Shown one piece after another: positions 1 through 4,977 of a DNA stretch of 9,354 nt. The stretch is taken from the NCBI GenBank assembly GCA_019347595.1, contig JAHWLA010000097.1:1-9354 (forward strand), read 5' to 3'. Each line of letters begins with the position of its first letter. Positions within the stretch are counted from its first letter, which is position 1. The position numbers were made by a program, and so were the translations under genes. Under the pieces are notes generated by a model. That model saw only the letters and a list, made by a program, of their open reading frames with translations. It ran no database searches and was not told where the DNA came from. Source of the DNA: Actinomycetota bacterium (lineage in GTDB: Bacteria > Actinomycetota > Acidimicrobiia > Acidimicrobiales > JAHWLA01).

Positions 1-57
1 GGCCTAGGACACCGCCCTTTCAAGGCGGCAGCACGGGTTCGAATCCCGTTGGGGGTG
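1..57 (+). tRNA. tRNA-Glu (anticodon UUC), 5' end cut by the window edge
   Basis: This is the 3' three-quarters of a tRNA; the acceptor 5' strand and the first part of the D arm lie before base 1. The anticodon stem is 12-16/24-28 with loop 17-23, placing the anticodon TTC at 19-21 (Glu). The T stem is ACGGG/CCCGT with a normal TTCGAAT loop, followed by the acceptor 3' strand TGGGGGT at 50-56 and discriminator G57. The next bases are CCC, so the CCA tail is not encoded here, unlike in the next two tRNAs. It is the first member of a Glu-Asp-Phe cluster, an arrangement known from other actinobacteria. Confidence 0.93.
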
Positions 58-66
58 CCCAACGTT

Positions 67-144
67 GGTCCTGTGGTGCAGTTTGGAGTGCACGCCGGCC
101 TGTCAAGCCGGAGGTCGCGGGTTCAAATCCCGTCAGGACCGCCA
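67..144 (+). tRNA. tRNA-Asp (anticodon GUC), CCA encoded
   Basis: A complete cloverleaf can be drawn. The acceptor GGTCCTG (67-73) pairs with CAGGACC (134-140). The D stem is 76-79/90-93. The anticodon stem is 95-99/107-111 with loop 100-106 and anticodon GTC at 102-104. The T arm has the usual TTCAAAT loop. The discriminator is G141 and the CCA tail is encoded at 142-144. Only 9 nt separate it from the tRNA-Glu body and 23 nt from tRNA-Phe, so the three are probably processed from one transcript. The 23-nt spacer holds a short 5-bp inverted repeat (146-150/160-164). Confidence 0.96.
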
Positions 145-167
145 ACGCCCTACCCTGTGGGGCGCAC

Positions 168-243
168 GGTCGGGTAGCTCAGCTGGTAGAGCGCGCGCCT
201 GAAAAGCGTGAGGTCACCGGATCGACACCGGTCCCGACCACCA
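168..243 (+). tRNA. tRNA-Phe (anticodon GAA), CCA encoded, unusual A54
   Basis: The acceptor GGTCGGG (168-174) pairs with CCCGACC (233-239). The D stem is 177-180/189-192. The anticodon stem is 194-198/206-210 (one G-T pair) with loop 199-205 and anticodon GAA at 201-203. The T stem ACCGG/CCGGT is 216-220/228-232. The discriminator is A240 and CCA is encoded at 241-243. The odd point is the T loop, which reads ATCGACA: position 54 is A instead of the near-universal T, while 55-58 (T, C, G, A) are normal. All stems pair, so this looks like a functional gene rather than decay. Its 3' end lies 12 nt from the stop codon of the convergent membrane-protein gene. Confidence 0.95.
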
Positions 244-255
244 AGTTTCCTGGGC

Positions 256-993
256 TCAGCGGCGCGGGAACGGCACGAGCAGGACCACCTGCCGTTCCTC
301 GTTCACCTGGAACGTCGCGCACGGCCGCTCGTCGTCGAAGCCCTTGCCGCTCGCCCCGGCGCCGATCTCGATCTTCCACGCCGGGAAGCCGTGACGCCGA
401 AGCGCAGACCCGGCAATGGCACGGGCGTCGTCGGGCGCCAGGCAACCGACACCTCGGTCGGCGGCGGCGAGCTCGCTCCGCAACGCAAGCACGTCACCGT
501 CCGCGTCGCCCGGCGGTGTTATGTCCTCGGGCGCCGGGGCCGGGGCGGTGTTGTTGCCGAGGCCCGCGCACACCGACGGGTCGGCGCCGGGGAACACGCC
601 GATGGCGCCCTCCCGCAGCACGCAGGCCTGGAGCGGGGGCACCGGACCGCTGCCGATGTGCCCCTCGCGCCACAACTGCGCGCACGTCTCCACCGCCCCG
701 CCGGGCTCGGTGGCCACCACCGCAGTGTGGGCGTCGAGGCGCGCTTCGGCGTAGCAGCCCACGCTGATCGTCGTAGCGGGCTGCCGCCGGGCCACGAAGG
801 CGGCCGCCGCGACCGCCGACACGCCCAGCACGACGACACCCGCCAAGGCCGCCGTACGACGACGACGGCGACGCGGGCTGGGGTCGCGGCCCGCCACCAC
901 GTCGTCGGCCACGCCACGCGGCAGGTGCAGACCGGACGCGTCGGGGACCGGATCGGCTGCGCCCAGCAGCTCGAAGGGGTCGGGGCGACTCAC
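256..993 (-). CDS. Single-pass membrane protein coupled to an ECF sigma factor; putative anti-sigma factor or sensor
   Basis: The product is 245 aa and has no family I can name. In order it has a short acidic/neutral N-terminus (1-40), a run of six arginines (41-46), one hydrophobic segment (about 48-67), and a C-terminal domain of about 175 residues. The arginine run predicts that the N-terminus stays in the cytoplasm and the large domain faces outside. The outer domain has exactly six cysteines (80, 104, 124, 142, 184, 225), which could form three disulfides, and a Pro/Ala-rich linker near 150-162. The canonical HxxxCxxC zinc motif of ZAS anti-sigma factors is absent. The GTG start at 993 is chosen because an AGGAGG sits 7 nt upstream and because it overlaps the sigma-factor stop as GTGA; the open frame continues further upstream only through the sigma gene. 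The anti-sigma role is inferred from this coupling and topology, not from homology. Confidence 0.8.
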   Translation of the reverse strand: MSRPDPFELLGAADPVPDASGLHLPRGVADDVVAGRDPSPRRRRRRTAALAGVVVLGVSAVAAAAFVARRQPATTISVGCYAEARLDAHTAVVATEPGGAVETCAQLWREGHIGSGPVPPLQACVLREGAIGVFPGADPSVCAGLGNNTAPAPAPEDITPPGDADGDVLALRSELAAADRGVGCLAPDDARAIAGSALRRHGFPAWKIEIGAGASGKGFDDERPCATFQVNEERQVVLLVPFPRR

Positions 994-1568
994 CGGTCCA
1001 CCTCCTCTCCCGCGTCCTCGTAGGCCTGCTTCAGCGCCCGCCGCGCCCGATGCAGGCGCACCGCGGCGGCGTTGGGCGTGATGCCCAGCACGTCGGCGAT
1101 CTCGGCGGGCGTGAGGTGTTCCCACGCCGCCAGCCGGAGCAGCTCGCGGTCGTCGTCGCGGAGTCCCGCCAGCGCGGCGTCGAGGCGGTCGAGGTCGCCG
1201 CCCGCAGCCCGCACCCGCACGGCGACCGCCTCGTGCGAGCGCACCCGGTCGAGCAGCCGGAGTCGCCGCTCCCGCCCCCGTCGGTGGTTGGACAGCACCC
1301 GGCTCGCCACCGCGTAGAGCCACGGCAGTGTGGCGTCGGGCGGGATGTCGTCGAGACGTCGCCAGCAGATGGCCATGGCCTCGGCGAACACCTCGTCGGC
1401 ATCGGCTCGGGTATCAGTGCGGCGCCGGGCGTAGGCGAGGACGAACCGGCCGTACTCGTCGTAGACGGCCCGAAATTGCTCTTGTCGCCGCTGCTGCGAA
1501 TCACGGGAACCGCCTCCCCCCGGGCGACCGGATTCTCCGCCCTCCGTCGGGGCGGGAGTGGTCTCCAC
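990..1568 (-). CDS. ECF-family RNA polymerase sigma factor
   Basis: This 192-aa protein is a two-domain group IV (extracytoplasmic function) sigma factor that would direct RNA polymerase to a small promoter set. Residues 1-29 are a low-complexity Gly/Pro/Ser/Gln leader. Region 2 spans about 30-100, with ADEVFAEAM and the region 2.2-2.4 signature PWLYAVASRVLSNHRRG at 82-98. A basic linker follows (99-120). Region 4 spans about 125-182: LAGLRDDDRELLRL, then a helix-turn-helix with LTPAEIADVLGIT (152-164) and a recognition helix NAAAVRLHRARRALK. Length and architecture are ordinary for the family. The start is GTG at 1568 with no strong Shine-Dalgarno, so the exact N-terminus is uncertain. Its stop overlaps the start of the membrane-protein gene (GTGA), the usual arrangement for a sigma/regulator pair. 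The divergent neighbour across 140 nt is a secreted protein and a possible target. Confidence 0.92.
   Translation of the reverse strand: METTPAPTEGGESGRPGGGGSRDSQQRRQEQFRAVYDEYGRFVLAYARRRTDTRADADEVFAEAMAICWRRLDDIPPDATLPWLYAVASRVLSNHRRGRERRLRLLDRVRSHEAVAVRVRAAGGDLDRLDAALAGLRDDDRELLRLAAWEHLTPAEIADVLGITPNAAAVRLHRARRALKQAYEDAGEEVDR
1001..1006 (-). promoter_or_regulatory. Strong Shine-Dalgarno AGGAGG deciding the GTG start of the membrane protein
   Basis: CCTCCT on the plus strand reads AGGAGG on the minus strand, 7 nt upstream of the GTG at 993-991, inside the last codons of the sigma gene. It identifies the real start within a much longer open frame and supports coupled translation with the sigma factor. 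Confidence 0.75.
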
Positions 1569-1708
1569 CTTCAGCCTCTGTCCGCCACGCAGCGCCGTCT
1601 TACCAATCGACGAATCGCTTGCCCGCGGAGCAGGGCGACTGTTTTCATCGACTTCGCTGCCTTCTGGGGGGCGGCTTTTCGACTTCGAATACCGAGAGGA
1701 AGCTGATT
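1569..1708. promoter_or_regulatory. Divergent intergenic region between the ECF sigma gene and the secreted-protein gene, with a 9-bp direct repeat
   Basis: These 140 nt separate two divergent starts and so must carry both promoters. TCGACTTCG occurs at 1648-1656 and again at 1679-1687. Each copy follows a TTTTC, so the shared core is TTTTC-(1-3 nt)-CGACTTCG, and the copies are 31 bp apart, about three helical turns. A weak sigma70-like pair on the plus strand is TTGCCC (1619-1624) and TTTCAT (1643-1648) with an 18-bp gap. I could not identify a convincing promoter for the sigma gene. An operator role for the repeat is inference. Confidence 0.3.
1696..1702 (+). promoter_or_regulatory. Ribosome binding site of the secreted crystallin-like gene
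   Basis: GAGGAAG lies 6 nt before the ATG at 1709. It fixes the start there even though the open frame runs back to 1328, and the chosen start places a classical signal peptide at the N-terminus. Confidence 0.7.
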
Positions 1709-2212
1709 ATGAAACGCACCATTGTCGTTGTTGTTGTCGCCGTTTCGGTGGCGATGAGCAGTATGGCCGTGGCCGAGGCCGCGCCGGAGGCCGATGTCGT
1801 CAAGTTCCCGACAGGCCAAGCGTGTGCCGTTCTCTCGCTGGCGGAGACGGTGTGCTTCGACAGCGAGGCAGAGATGGAAGCGGCGACGTCGTCGTTGACG
1901 GACGACACGCTGGTTACGACCTCGTCGACGTACTGCGCCGGGCGCAGCGACCTCTGGCTGTACCTCTACGAGCACAGCAACTACGGCGGGCGGACACTGA
2001 AGTTCCGCGACGCCGACCTGTGGCAGAACCTGACGTGGTGGGACTTCAACGACCAGATGTCGTCCTACAAGAACAACACCTTGTGCACGGTCTACATCGC
2101 CGAGCACATCGACGGCGGCGGGTCGTGGCTGATCGTCAGTGCCCTCAGCAGCAGTAGTTGGGTGGGTTCGACGTGGGACAACCGGGCGTCGTCGTTCTAC
2201 ATCGACGCATGA
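1709..2212 (+). CDS. Secreted beta/gamma-crystallin-domain protein (peptidase inhibitor I36-like)
   Basis: The product is 167 aa. An N-terminal signal peptide has K2-R3, a Val/Ala-rich core (about 5-21) and a probable cleavage after AVA (22) or AEA (24). The C-terminal half (about 80-167) is a two-motif Greek-key domain. Motif one has the Y-x4-Y-x-G signature (Y87, Y92, G94) and ends in NDQMSS (114-119). Motif two runs from about 127 and ends in DNRASS (157-162). Both endings fit the N/D-N/D-x-x-S/T-S calcium clamp known from microbial beta/gamma-crystallins, so a double-clamp Ca2+-binding, exported protein is likely. Four cysteines (39, 49, 76, 126) could pair after export. Related actinobacterial proteins are often annotated as I36 inhibitors; whether this one inhibits a protease cannot be read from sequence. 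Codons, especially in the signal peptide (AAA, ATT, several GTT), are somewhat less GC-ending than in its neighbours. Confidence 0.88.
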   Translation: MKRTIVVVVVAVSVAMSSMAVAEAAPEADVVKFPTGQACAVLSLAETVCFDSEAEMEAATSSLTDDTLVTTSSTYCAGRSDLWLYLYEHSNYGGRTLKFRDADLWQNLTWWDFNDQMSSYKNNTLCTVYIAEHIDGGGSWLIVSALSSSSWVGSTWDNRASSFYIDA

Positions 2213-2250
2213 CGGCACCCGCCGAGCGTACCGGCGGCGCATAGACCGAA

Positions 2251-2290
2251 GCCCGACGAGCGTCGATCCCACACTCGACGCTCGTCGGGC
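2251..2290 (+). terminator. Perfect 16-bp hairpin after the crystallin-like gene
   Basis: 2251-2266 is exactly complementary to 2275-2290, with an 8-nt loop (2267-2274). It starts 38 nt after the stop codon at 2212. No T run follows, as is common for intrinsic terminators in high-GC actinobacteria. It lies between convergent genes (crystallin-like and HAD), so it could stop transcription from both sides. Confidence 0.7.
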
Positions 2291-2423
2291 GTCTCAGCCC
2301 CTCCCCTCTCCAGGGCCGAGCCGGAGACGGGTCCCGCCGTTCAACCCCGTCGCCGTCCAGCCCCTCTGTGTCCGAGAGGACGATCGTCATTACAGAAATG
2401 TGTGCGGGTGAGCGAACCGGGGC

Positions 2424-3152
2424 TCAGGCGATGCCGAGCACGCCGGGCAGATCGGTGTGGTTGGCGATCACGAAGTCGCCCTCCGGCTCGGGCTGCGATG
2501 TGTCGTCGCTGACGCCCGTGTAGCGCACGGCGACCATGCCCATCGCCTTGGCCCCGGCGACGTCGGTGCGCCGGATGTCGCCCACATGGGCCACCCGCTC
2601 GGGCACCGGGTTGCCGAGCCCGTCGAGGGCATGGTCGAAGATGAGCGGCGACGGCTTGTAGGCGCCCACCTCGTCGGAGAACGACCAGTGGTCGAACAGC
2701 GGCAGCACGCCGTGGCGGATGAGGTGGGCGCGCAGCGTCGCCGACGGCGTCATGCCCACGTCGCAGATGATCCCGAGCTTCAGCCCCGCGTCCTTGAGCG
2801 TGCGCAGGCACTGCCCGACGCCTTCGGTCAGGTGGAGCTCGGCCTCCTCGCCTGCGTTGCCGAACGCTTCCACCAGCATCGCCCGCACGTCGGGCGGCAC
2901 GTCGAAGCCGAGGTCTTCGAGGATGTCCTCGGCCGCCTGGGCCGCCTGGTACTGCTCGTTGGCCGTCCAACTGTCGACGTAGCGCTTCCACGACGCCTCG
3001 AAGGCGACGTCGAGCTGCTCCCGCTCGCACGCGAAGCCGACGTCCTCGAAGATGCCCGCCCACGCTTCCAGGCGACGGCCCCGCAGGTGGCCTCGGTCCT
3101 CGTAGATCAACGTGTTCCAGTAGTCGAACGTGACGGCCTCGATCGCCGTCAT
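2424..3152 (-). CDS. HAD-superfamily hydrolase with Trp in place of the second catalytic Asp
   Basis: This 242-aa cytosolic protein has the haloacid-dehalogenase Rossmann core. Motif I is FDYWNTL with nucleophile D10; an all-alpha cap spans about 18-105; motif II is around IICDVG (128-133), with Cys130 where Ser/Thr is usual; motif III is K166 in GAYKP; motif IV is GDIRRTD (D192, D197). Position D+2 of motif I, which is Asp in most HAD phosphatases and acts as general acid/base, is Trp12. Phosphatase activity is therefore not assured and the substrate is unknown. The ATG at 3152 overlaps the malic-enzyme stop as ATGA; the longer open frame reaching 3620 is a shadow of the malic-enzyme gene. 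Coupling suggests it is co-translated with malic enzyme, perhaps for a related metabolite or for metabolite repair (inference). Confidence 0.87.
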   Translation of the reverse strand: MTAIEAVTFDYWNTLIYEDRGHLRGRRLEAWAGIFEDVGFACEREQLDVAFEASWKRYVDSWTANEQYQAAQAAEDILEDLGFDVPPDVRAMLVEAFGNAGEEAELHLTEGVGQCLRTLKDAGLKLGIICDVGMTPSATLRAHLIRHGVLPLFDHWSFSDEVGAYKPSPLIFDHALDGLGNPVPERVAHVGDIRRTDVAGAKAMGMVAVRYTGVSDDTSQPEPEGDFVIANHTDLPGVLGIA

Positions 3153-4546
3153 CGGGTCACGCCCTCGGCGACGGCCGCGGCGGCGACGGCGGCCGCCACC
3201 AGCTCGACGACCCGTTTGTTGAACACGCTGGGCACGATGTAACCGGCCGACAGCTCGTCGTCGGGGACCGCGGCGGCGATCGCCTCGGCCGCCGCCAGCT
3301 TCATGCCCTCGGTCACCGTGCGGGCCCCCGCGTCGAGCGCGCCGCGGAAGATGCCCGGGAAGCACAAGACGTTGTTGATCTGGTTGGGGTAGTCGCTGCG
3401 GCCGGTGGCCATGACGGCGACGAGCCCCTCGGCGTCCTCCGGGGTGATCTCGGGATCGGGGTTGGCCAGAGCGAACACGACCGGGTCGTTGTGCATGACG
3501 CGCAGGTCGTCGCGCAGCAGGACGCCAGGCCCGCTCACGCCGATGAACACGTCGGCGCCGGGCATGACGTCGTGCAGCGAGCCGCGGCGGTGCTCGGGGT
3601 TGGAGTTCTCGGCCAGCCACTGCTTCGAGGCGTCGAGGTCGGCGCGGCCCTCGTAGATGGCGCCCTTCCTGTCGACGCCGATGATGTTGGGCACGCCCGC
3701 CTGGAGGAGGATCTTGGTGATGGCGACGCCGGCGGCGCCGACGCCTGACATGACGACCTTGAGGTCGCCCATGTCCTTGCCCACGACCTTGAGGGCGTTG
3801 CGGAGCGCCGCGAGAACGACCACGGCGGTGCCGTGCTGGTCGTCGTGGAAGACCGGGATGTCGAGGCTGGCCTTCAGGCGCTCCTCCACCTCGAAGCAGC
3901 GGGGGGCGGCGACGTCCTCCAGGTTGATGCCGCCGAAGACCGGCTCCAGCCGCTCGACCGTCTCGACCAGCTCGTCGGCGCTTGTCACTCGGAGGCAGAT
4001 CGGGAAAGCGTCGATGCCGGCGAACTCCTTGAACAGCAGCGCCTTGCCCTCCATCACCGGCATGGCCGCCTCGGGACCGATGTTGCCGAGACCCAGCACG
4101 GCCGTGCCGTCGCTCACGATGGCGACCGTGTTCCGCTTGATGGTGAGCCGGTGGGCGTCGGCCGGGTTGGCGGCGATGGCGTTGCAGATGCGGGCCACGC
4201 CCGGCGTGTACGCCATCGAGAGGTCGTCGCGGGTGGCGAGCGGGACCTTGGAGCGGACCTCGATCTTGCCCCCCTCGTGCATGAGGAAGGTGCGGTCGCG
4301 CACGTCGCGCACATGGATGCCGTCGAGGGCCTCGACCGCCTTGCAGATCTGGCGGACATGCTCGTCGTCGACGGCGAAGACGGTGACGTCGCGGACGATC
4401 AGCGACGTGGTGGCTTCGGCGATGTCGAGGGCGGAGATGTTGCCGCCGGCCTCGCCGATGGCCGTGGTGAGGCGTCCGAGCACGCCCGGTCGGTTGTCGA
4501 GCTCGATGCGGAGACGGACGGAGTAGCTGGCGTTGGGAGTCGGCAT
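3149..4546 (-). CDS. Malic enzyme with N-terminal ACT domain (malate dehydrogenase, decarboxylating)
   Basis: The enzyme oxidatively decarboxylates L-malate to pyruvate and CO2 with reduction of NAD(P)+, linking the TCA cycle to pyruvate. It has 465 aa. An N-terminal ACT domain (about 8-82, with LDNRPGVLGRL at 16-26) suggests allosteric control by a small ligand. The malic N-domain follows (about 85-240): catalytic Tyr113 in AYTPGV, Lys168 in MEGKALLF, metal ligands E210-D211 in INLEDV and D235-D236 in HDDQHGT. The NAD-binding domain has GVGAAG at 268-273 and an acidic D292 at the end of the second strand, which favours NAD+. SDYPNQINN is at 384-392. It is the short bacterial type. No clear Shine-Dalgarno precedes the ATG at 4546, and a TAGCGT box lies close upstream, so a very short leader is possible. 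It overlaps the HAD gene by 4 nt. Confidence 0.95.
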   Translation of the reverse strand: MPTPNASYSVRLRIELDNRPGVLGRLTTAIGEAGGNISALDIAEATTSLIVRDVTVFAVDDEHVRQICKAVEALDGIHVRDVRDRTFLMHEGGKIEVRSKVPLATRDDLSMAYTPGVARICNAIAANPADAHRLTIKRNTVAIVSDGTAVLGLGNIGPEAAMPVMEGKALLFKEFAGIDAFPICLRVTSADELVETVERLEPVFGGINLEDVAAPRCFEVEERLKASLDIPVFHDDQHGTAVVVLAALRNALKVVGKDMGDLKVVMSGVGAAGVAITKILLQAGVPNIIGVDRKGAIYEGRADLDASKQWLAENSNPEHRRGSLHDVMPGADVFIGVSGPGVLLRDDLRVMHNDPVVFALANPDPEITPEDAEGLVAVMATGRSDYPNQINNVLCFPGIFRGALDAGARTVTEGMKLAAAEAIAAAVPDDELSAGYIVPSVFNKRVVELVAAAVAAAAVAEGVTR

Positions 4547-4571
4547 GACGGCGCCGACGCTAAGCGATTCC

Positions 4572-4611
4572 GGTCCCCCGATCGCGCGCTATAACGCGCG
4601 ATCGGGGGACC
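4572..4611 (-). terminator. Perfect 17-bp hairpin between bldC and the malic-enzyme gene
   Basis: 4572-4588 is exactly complementary to 4595-4611 with a 6-nt loop (4589-4594). It begins about 30 nt after the bldC stop and ends 25 nt before the malic-enzyme ATG. A terminator for bldC is the simplest reading; there is no T run. Its closeness to the next start also allows an operator or 5'-leader role for the malic-enzyme gene. Confidence 0.65.
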
Positions 4612-4641
4612 AGAACGGAGAAGGGACCCGAAGCGGGGGGC

Positions 4642-4839
4642 TCAGGCGGTCTCGTGCTCCATTTGCTCCAGGCACCGGCGGATCTCCGACGCCCGGAAGC
4701 GACGGTGGCCGCCCAGCGTGCGGATGGCGGTGATCTTCCCGGCCCGCGCCCAGCGGGTCACGGTCTTCGGGTTCACCCGGAAGAGAGCTGCGACTTCGGC
4801 GGGCGTAAGGAGTGCGTCGGGGGTGTTCTGGTCTGCCAT
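4642..4839 (-). CDS. bldC: BldC-type MerR-like DNA-binding regulator
   Basis: This small 65-aa protein consists almost entirely of one winged helix-turn-helix. LLTPAEVAALFRVNPKTVT (10-28) is the helix-turn-helix and IRTLGGHRRFRASEIRR (39-55) is the wing, both close to Streptomyces BldC as I remember it (68 aa). BldC there binds DNA as head-to-tail oligomers on direct repeats and controls when development begins; it lacks the MerR effector domain, as this protein does. The start is ATG at 4839 with AGGGA 6 nt upstream. It is divergent from the Leu/Val dehydrogenase, a pairing also known in Streptomyces, which argues for orthology rather than a phage excisionase of similar length. Outside sporulating lineages its role is unknown; a global or stress-related regulator is a fair guess. 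Confidence 0.92.
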   Translation of the reverse strand: MADQNTPDALLTPAEVAALFRVNPKTVTRWARAGKITAIRTLGGHRRFRASEIRRCLEQMEHETA

Positions 4840-4876
4840 GGTGCGTCCCTTCAGGAATGTGTCCCTTTCGTCCCCG

Positions 4877-4905
4877 AAGGTACGGGCAGTCCCTTCCGGC
4901 GTCGA
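4877..4905 (-). promoter_or_regulatory. Candidate sigma70-type promoter of bldC
   Basis: On the minus strand TCGACG (4905-4900; 4 of 6 to TTGACA) is followed by exactly 17 nt and then TACCTT (4882-4877; fits TANNNT). The start site would be near 4870, giving a leader of about 30 nt that contains the AGGGA ribosome site. This is a visual match only. Confidence 0.4.
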
Positions 4906-4964
4906 TGGCCCGAACGCGTCATTCTGCGTAGTTCGAACGGACTAGTCACCCCTCGGGGAGGCCG

Positions 4965-4970
4965 TAGCCT
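4965..4970 (+). promoter_or_regulatory. Candidate -10 box for a leaderless dehydrogenase transcript
   Basis: TAGCCT fits the actinobacterial TANNNT -10 and ends 7 nt before the GTG at 4978, so transcription could begin at or next to the start codon. No Shine-Dalgarno lies at a workable distance; the nearest purine run (GGGGAG, 4955-4960) is 17 nt away. The -35 region is poor. Confidence 0.35.
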
Positions 4971-4977
4971 GGGCGCC

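Noticed and set aside
168..300. Phage or island attachment site at the tRNA-Phe 3' end.
   Set aside because: No integrase, no repeat of the tRNA 3' end elsewhere in the window, and no mobile genes downstream.
208..1023. Long plus-strand frame across the membrane-protein gene, overlapping tRNA-Phe.
   Set aside because: Antisense shadow produced by GC-rich codon bias; its composition is Arg/His/Gly-rich and it overlaps a tRNA gene.
994..1323. Upstream extension of the membrane-protein reading frame to an ATG at 1323.
   Set aside because: The extension lies antiparallel-frame within the sigma gene, is Arg/Ala/Gly-rich low-complexity sequence typical of GC-rich shadow frames, and a strong Shine-Dalgarno plus GTGA overlap mark the start at 993.
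1328..1708. N-terminal extension of the crystallin-like protein back to 1328.
   Set aside because: It is antisense to the sigma gene, Arg-rich, and would bury a perfect signal peptide; a ribosome site lies 6 nt before the ATG at 1709.
2291..2423. Possible small gene or second terminator between the 16-bp hairpin and the HAD stop.
   Set aside because: Only a 10-nt palindrome (2379-2388) and a 5-bp stem are visible; any open frame here has no ribosome site or recognisable product.
3153..3620. N-terminal extension of the HAD protein into the malic-enzyme region.
   Set aside because: The extension is Arg/Gly-rich out-of-frame translation of the malic-enzyme gene; HAD motif I starts a few residues after the ATG at 3152.
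3657..4526. Long plus-strand frames opposite the malic-enzyme, pyrE/receiver/purM and purF genes (for example 3657-4526 and 6322-7548).
   Set aside because: Mirror frames of well-supported genes with no recognisable domains and no ribosome sites.
4588..4595. TATA-like bases in the 17-bp hairpin loop as a -10 promoter element.
   Set aside because: No acceptable -35 element lies at 16-18 nt on either strand; kept only as a remark in the hairpin finding.
4654..4977. Upstream extension of the dehydrogenase frame on the plus strand.
   Set aside because: It is antisense to bldC and matches nothing in the family; homology begins at the GTG at 4978.
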